Shown: positions 62,161 to 64,000 of the stretch, in pieces
Numbering within the stretch: the stretch's first letter is position 1
How the letters are laid out: the number at the start of each line of letters is the position of its first letter
Program-made: the position numbers and the translations under genes
Notes under the pieces: model-generated
Database searches by the model: none
The model's input: the letters and a program-made list of their open reading frames with translations, nothing else
Told to the model about the DNA's origin: nothing
DNA from: Rhizocola hellebori
Lineage (GTDB): Bacteria; Actinomycetota; Actinomycetes; Mycobacteriales; Micromonosporaceae
Assembly: GCF_016862955.1 (NCBI RefSeq)
Contig: NZ_BONY01000017.1
Coordinates: 90,179-154,178, forward strand
DNA length: 64,000 bases
Direction of reading: 5' to 3'

Positions 62161-62577
62161 CGGGGTGAGCACGACCACAGGGATCTCCCGTGAGGTCGAG
62201 CCCTGGTACTGGTCATAGGTGGGGAAGATGGTGGCCATCATCTTCCACAGCCGCTCCCGCTCCCCCGCCGGCGCCGTCGAAGCTTGCGCGCTCATCACGT
62301 CGGCCCCGACCTGGATAGTGACTTGCGGGTCGGCCAGCAGGTTCAGGTACCACAGCGGATGGTCTGGTCTGCCTCCATAGGAAGCCACGATCACATACCG
62401 ATCGCCGTCTTTGCCGTAAATCAGTGCGGTGCGGCGCAGGTTGCCGCTGCGGCGGCCGGTGGTGGTCAGCAGCAGAATGTCCATGCCACGCCAGTGGTGG
62501 CCCTTCTCGCCGTTGGATTCGACATAGTCGCGAATGTGTTTGGCCACCCAATCGGTGGGGCTGTCGATCGGTTCCAT
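62119..62577 (-). CDS. F420-dependent nitroreductase-family oxidoreductase (Ddn-like)
   Basis: A 152-residue split-barrel protein. The core LLLTTTGRRSGNLRRTALIYGKDGDRYVIVASYGGRPDHPLWYLNLLADPQVTIQVG is diagnostic of deazaflavin (F420)-dependent reductases. The start is 62577 (MEPIDSP...) or GTG 62592, which would overlap the Nudix gene by 8 bp. Its gene runs into the ABC permease 3' end on the other strand. Confidence 0.88.
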   Translation of the reverse strand: MEPIDSPTDWVAKHIRDYVESNGEKGHHWRGMDILLLTTTGRRSGNLRRTALIYGKDGDRYVIVASYGGRPDHPLWYLNLLADPQVTIQVGADVMSAQASTAPAGERERLWKMMATIFPTYDQYQGSTSREIPVVVLTPLEGAPLDPPDEQG

Positions 62578-62584
62578 CGCCCCA

Positions 62585-63049
62585 TTAGACACGAGCGGCC
62601 GCCCAGCCCGCCGCCGCGGTCACCAGGGCCGGCAAATCGTCCGGCACCTCCAAAGTGGACACCTGGTCGATCGGAACCCAAGCAGCGTCGGACACCTCGG
62701 CCAATTGCGGTGTCAGATCACCGGAAACCGGACGGAACACGTACACAAAGCTGATATGCCGGTGATAGCCCAGACGCCGATCGGTCACCATCATGTCGAG
62801 CACGGCGAATGGCGGCAACACACTTCTCAGCGACGGATGCTCGAAATTCGGCGCACCGATCGGCTCGACATCGATCCCCGTCTCCTCGCGCACCTCACGC
62901 GCGGCACCGGCCAGCGGATCCTCATCGGCCTCGATCTCACCGCCCGGACACAGCCAGCGCCCATGGTTTCGGTGGTGGATCAGCAGCACATTGCCGTTTC
63001 CGTCGAGCACGACGCCACTGGAGGTGTAATGGGCGACTTCGATCACCAT
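62585..63049 (-). CDS. Nudix hydrolase
   Basis: A 154-residue Nudix protein. The full Nudix box runs from about residue 37 to 59 and is perfect: glycine, five residues, glutamate, seven residues, then REVREETGI. It hydrolyses a nucleoside diphosphate linked to some moiety. It starts at ATG 63049 and is 12 bp downstream of the proline-rich gene, so the two may be co-transcribed. Confidence 0.92.
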   Translation of the reverse strand: MVIEVAHYTSSGVVLDGNGNVLLIHHRNHGRWLCPGGEIEADEDPLAGAAREVREETGIDVEPIGAPNFEHPSLRSVLPPFAVLDMMVTDRRLGYHRHISFVYVFRPVSGDLTPQLAEVSDAAWVPIDQVSTLEVPDDLPALVTAAAGWAAARV

Positions 63050-63061
63050 CGAAGCCTATCG

Positions 63062-63874
63062 CTACACCCCGACTTGGCAAACCTTCCAGTCGCCGTCTTC
63101 CTTGACCAGCTGAATGGTCTGGTTGGTCTCGCCGACGAGCTCGCGCTCCAGCCTCACATTGACCGTCGCGCTGCTCTTCCCGTTGACACTATTGACGTTG
63201 AACCCGGTGATCTCATGCTTCGTGATCTTCGGGAGCATGCTCTGAGCCTGAGCGAACTGCTGCTGGGTGATTTGCCTTTTCGCGCTGGCACACAACAGGT
63301 TGTAGGCCGCGCCGTAATTTCCGGCCTGCACATCGTCGAGGTAGGCGTTCGCGGCGTCCTGCGCCGGGCCGGCCACGTCCTTGACCTTGTTGTAACCCCA
63401 GATACCCAAACCGACCGCGCCCGCGCAGCACAACACCGCCACCACCGCGCCGATCGCGATCAGAATCTTCCACCAGTTGGACTTCTGCTGCGGCGGCTGC
63501 GGCACATACGGCGGAGGAGCCGCCATGGGCGGAGGCCCAACCGGCGGCGCACCAGGCGGCGGGCCCGCCATGGGCGGCGGTGAAGCAGCCATCGGCTGAT
63601 CCGGAGCAGAGGCCGCCATATACGGTTCGTCCGGGTGAGGGGCCGCTACCGGCGGCACCGCCACAGTCTCATCCGGCGACGGGCCCGCCGGCGGCCTTGC
63701 CATGGGTTCATCCGGCGAAGAAGCCGCCGCCGGTGGCCTTGCCATGGGCTCGTCCGGCGAAGAAGCCGCCCCAAACGGCAATGTCATCGGCTCATCAGGC
63801 GAAGGGACCGCCCTTGGTGGCACCGCCGAAGGCTCATCTGGTGATGACGGCGAGGCAGGCGGCTCATAGGTCAT
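63062..63874 (-). CDS. proline-rich membrane protein with DUF4878-like domain
   Basis: A 270-residue protein. The first 120 residues are a proline-rich cytoplasmic region with repeated SPDEP-like units (SSPDEPMARPPAAA and variants). A single membrane segment follows (ILIAIGAVVAVLCCAGAVGLGIWGY, about 137-161) and then an extracellular domain of about 110 residues. That domain (AYLDDVQAGNYGAAYNLLCASAKRQIT) resembles DUF4878/NTF2-like secreted domains. Its role is unknown; the repeats are also visible as near-identical DNA. Confidence 0.8.
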   Translation of the reverse strand: MTYEPPASPSSPDEPSAVPPRAVPSPDEPMTLPFGAASSPDEPMARPPAAASSPDEPMARPPAGPSPDETVAVPPVAAPHPDEPYMAASAPDQPMAASPPPMAGPPPGAPPVGPPPMAAPPPYVPQPPQQKSNWWKILIAIGAVVAVLCCAGAVGLGIWGYNKVKDVAGPAQDAANAYLDDVQAGNYGAAYNLLCASAKRQITQQQFAQAQSMLPKITKHEITGFNVNSVNGKSSATVNVRLERELVGETNQTIQLVKEDGDWKVCQVGV

Positions 63875-63883
63875 GAGGACACG

Positions 63884-64000
63884 CTACTCATCAGGGATGC
63901 GGTTTGTCCGGATTTTGATTTGCTTCCACGCCGCTGCGTCGTGGTTGCTCGCCGTCAACTCCCGTGCGGCGACGAAGGCCCGTGCTTGGTCACGCCCGGC
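63884..64000 (-). CDS. C-terminal end of a gene running off the window (partial)
   Basis: The minus-strand frame from 64000 reads RDQARAFVAARELTASNHDAA and then WKQIKIRTNRIPDE to a TAG at 63884-63886. It stays open to the edge with good codon use. Only 38 residues are visible and no family can be assigned. It precedes the proline-rich gene by 9 bp, so it may belong to the same operon. Confidence 0.5.
   Translation of the reverse strand, partial: AGRDQARAFVAARELTASNHDAAAWKQIKIRTNRIPDE

Overview
The window is high-GC DNA from an actinomycete, probably Mycobacteriales or a close relative. The evidence is GTG and TTG starts, very frequent 4-bp ATGA/GTGA overlaps, an F420-type nitroreductase family gene, ECF sigma/zf-HC2 anti-sigma pairs, and a gene set (MTA phosphorylase, dolichyl-type glycosyltransferase, DUF2064 protein, GT87-like membrane protein, epimerase) that I recall from the Rv0535-Rv0541c neighbourhood of M. 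tuberculosis. The genus cannot be fixed from sequence alone.

Layout. 0-3 kb is a decayed edge with a headless aldehyde dehydrogenase and a frameshifted, nonsense-bearing tyrosine integrase with an AbrB-like partner. 3.4-14.5 kb is an accessory metabolic block: a STAND/AAA regulator followed by an overlapping SAM methyltransferase-amidase-SnoaL operon, a cupin, a flavodoxin-like reductase, an HD-GYP/LuxR fusion regulator, a hydrolase and a second methyltransferase. 14.6-21.4 kb is a tightly overlapping operon (GT2, DUF2064, methyltransferase, MTA phosphorylase, GT87-like, cytochrome b/molybdopterin oxidoreductase, small membrane protein) divergent from an NAD epimerase. 21.5-22.1 kb is the scar of a deleted ABC transporter. 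22.4-23.9 kb is an SDR/TetR divergon.

24.2-30.1 kb is, to me, the most original region. A four-gene overlapping operon (STAS, GT20-like, ADP-ribosylglycohydrolase-like, STAS) has degenerate active-site motifs in both 'enzymes', and neither STAS protein has the phospho-acceptor serine. It is divergent from an OmpR-type regulator/histidine kinase/GerMN lipoprotein operon. 30.6-40.1 kb carries ion transport and redox genes, including two unrelated cation transporters preceded by the same 19-nt element (candidate riboswitch). It also holds a frameshifted ABC ATPase beside an intact permease, a thioredoxin-like lipoprotein/CcdA pair, a CASTOR/POLLUX-type channel and a nonsense-interrupted acyltransferase. 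42.4-45.4 kb is a second, inverted and diverged copy of the 14.6-20.3 kb operon, in which GT2 and DUF2064 have collapsed into a deletion scar. 45.5-50.7 kb has a frameshifted ECF sigma gene, small VOC/MmcQ/SRPBCC proteins, a YCII/ECF42 pair and an ECF/anti-sigma pair. 50.9-55.2 kb is a two-gene module: a 770-residue protein I cannot assign and a PhoD-like phosphatase. 57-58.6 kb is a large serine recombinase ending 2 bp from tRNA-Leu(GAG). 58.8-64 kb has a DUF2157-type membrane protein, a YtrA-type GntR/ABC operon with a clear operator, an F420-type oxidoreductase, a Nudix hydrolase and a proline-rich membrane protein.

Two themes recur. Compact overlapping operons sit beside short divergent regulatory regions that carry palindromes. 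There is also an unusual density of broken paralogues (ABC transporter, acyltransferase, flavodoxin, ECF sigma factors, GT2/DUF2064), which suggests repeated gain and decay in an integration-prone region.
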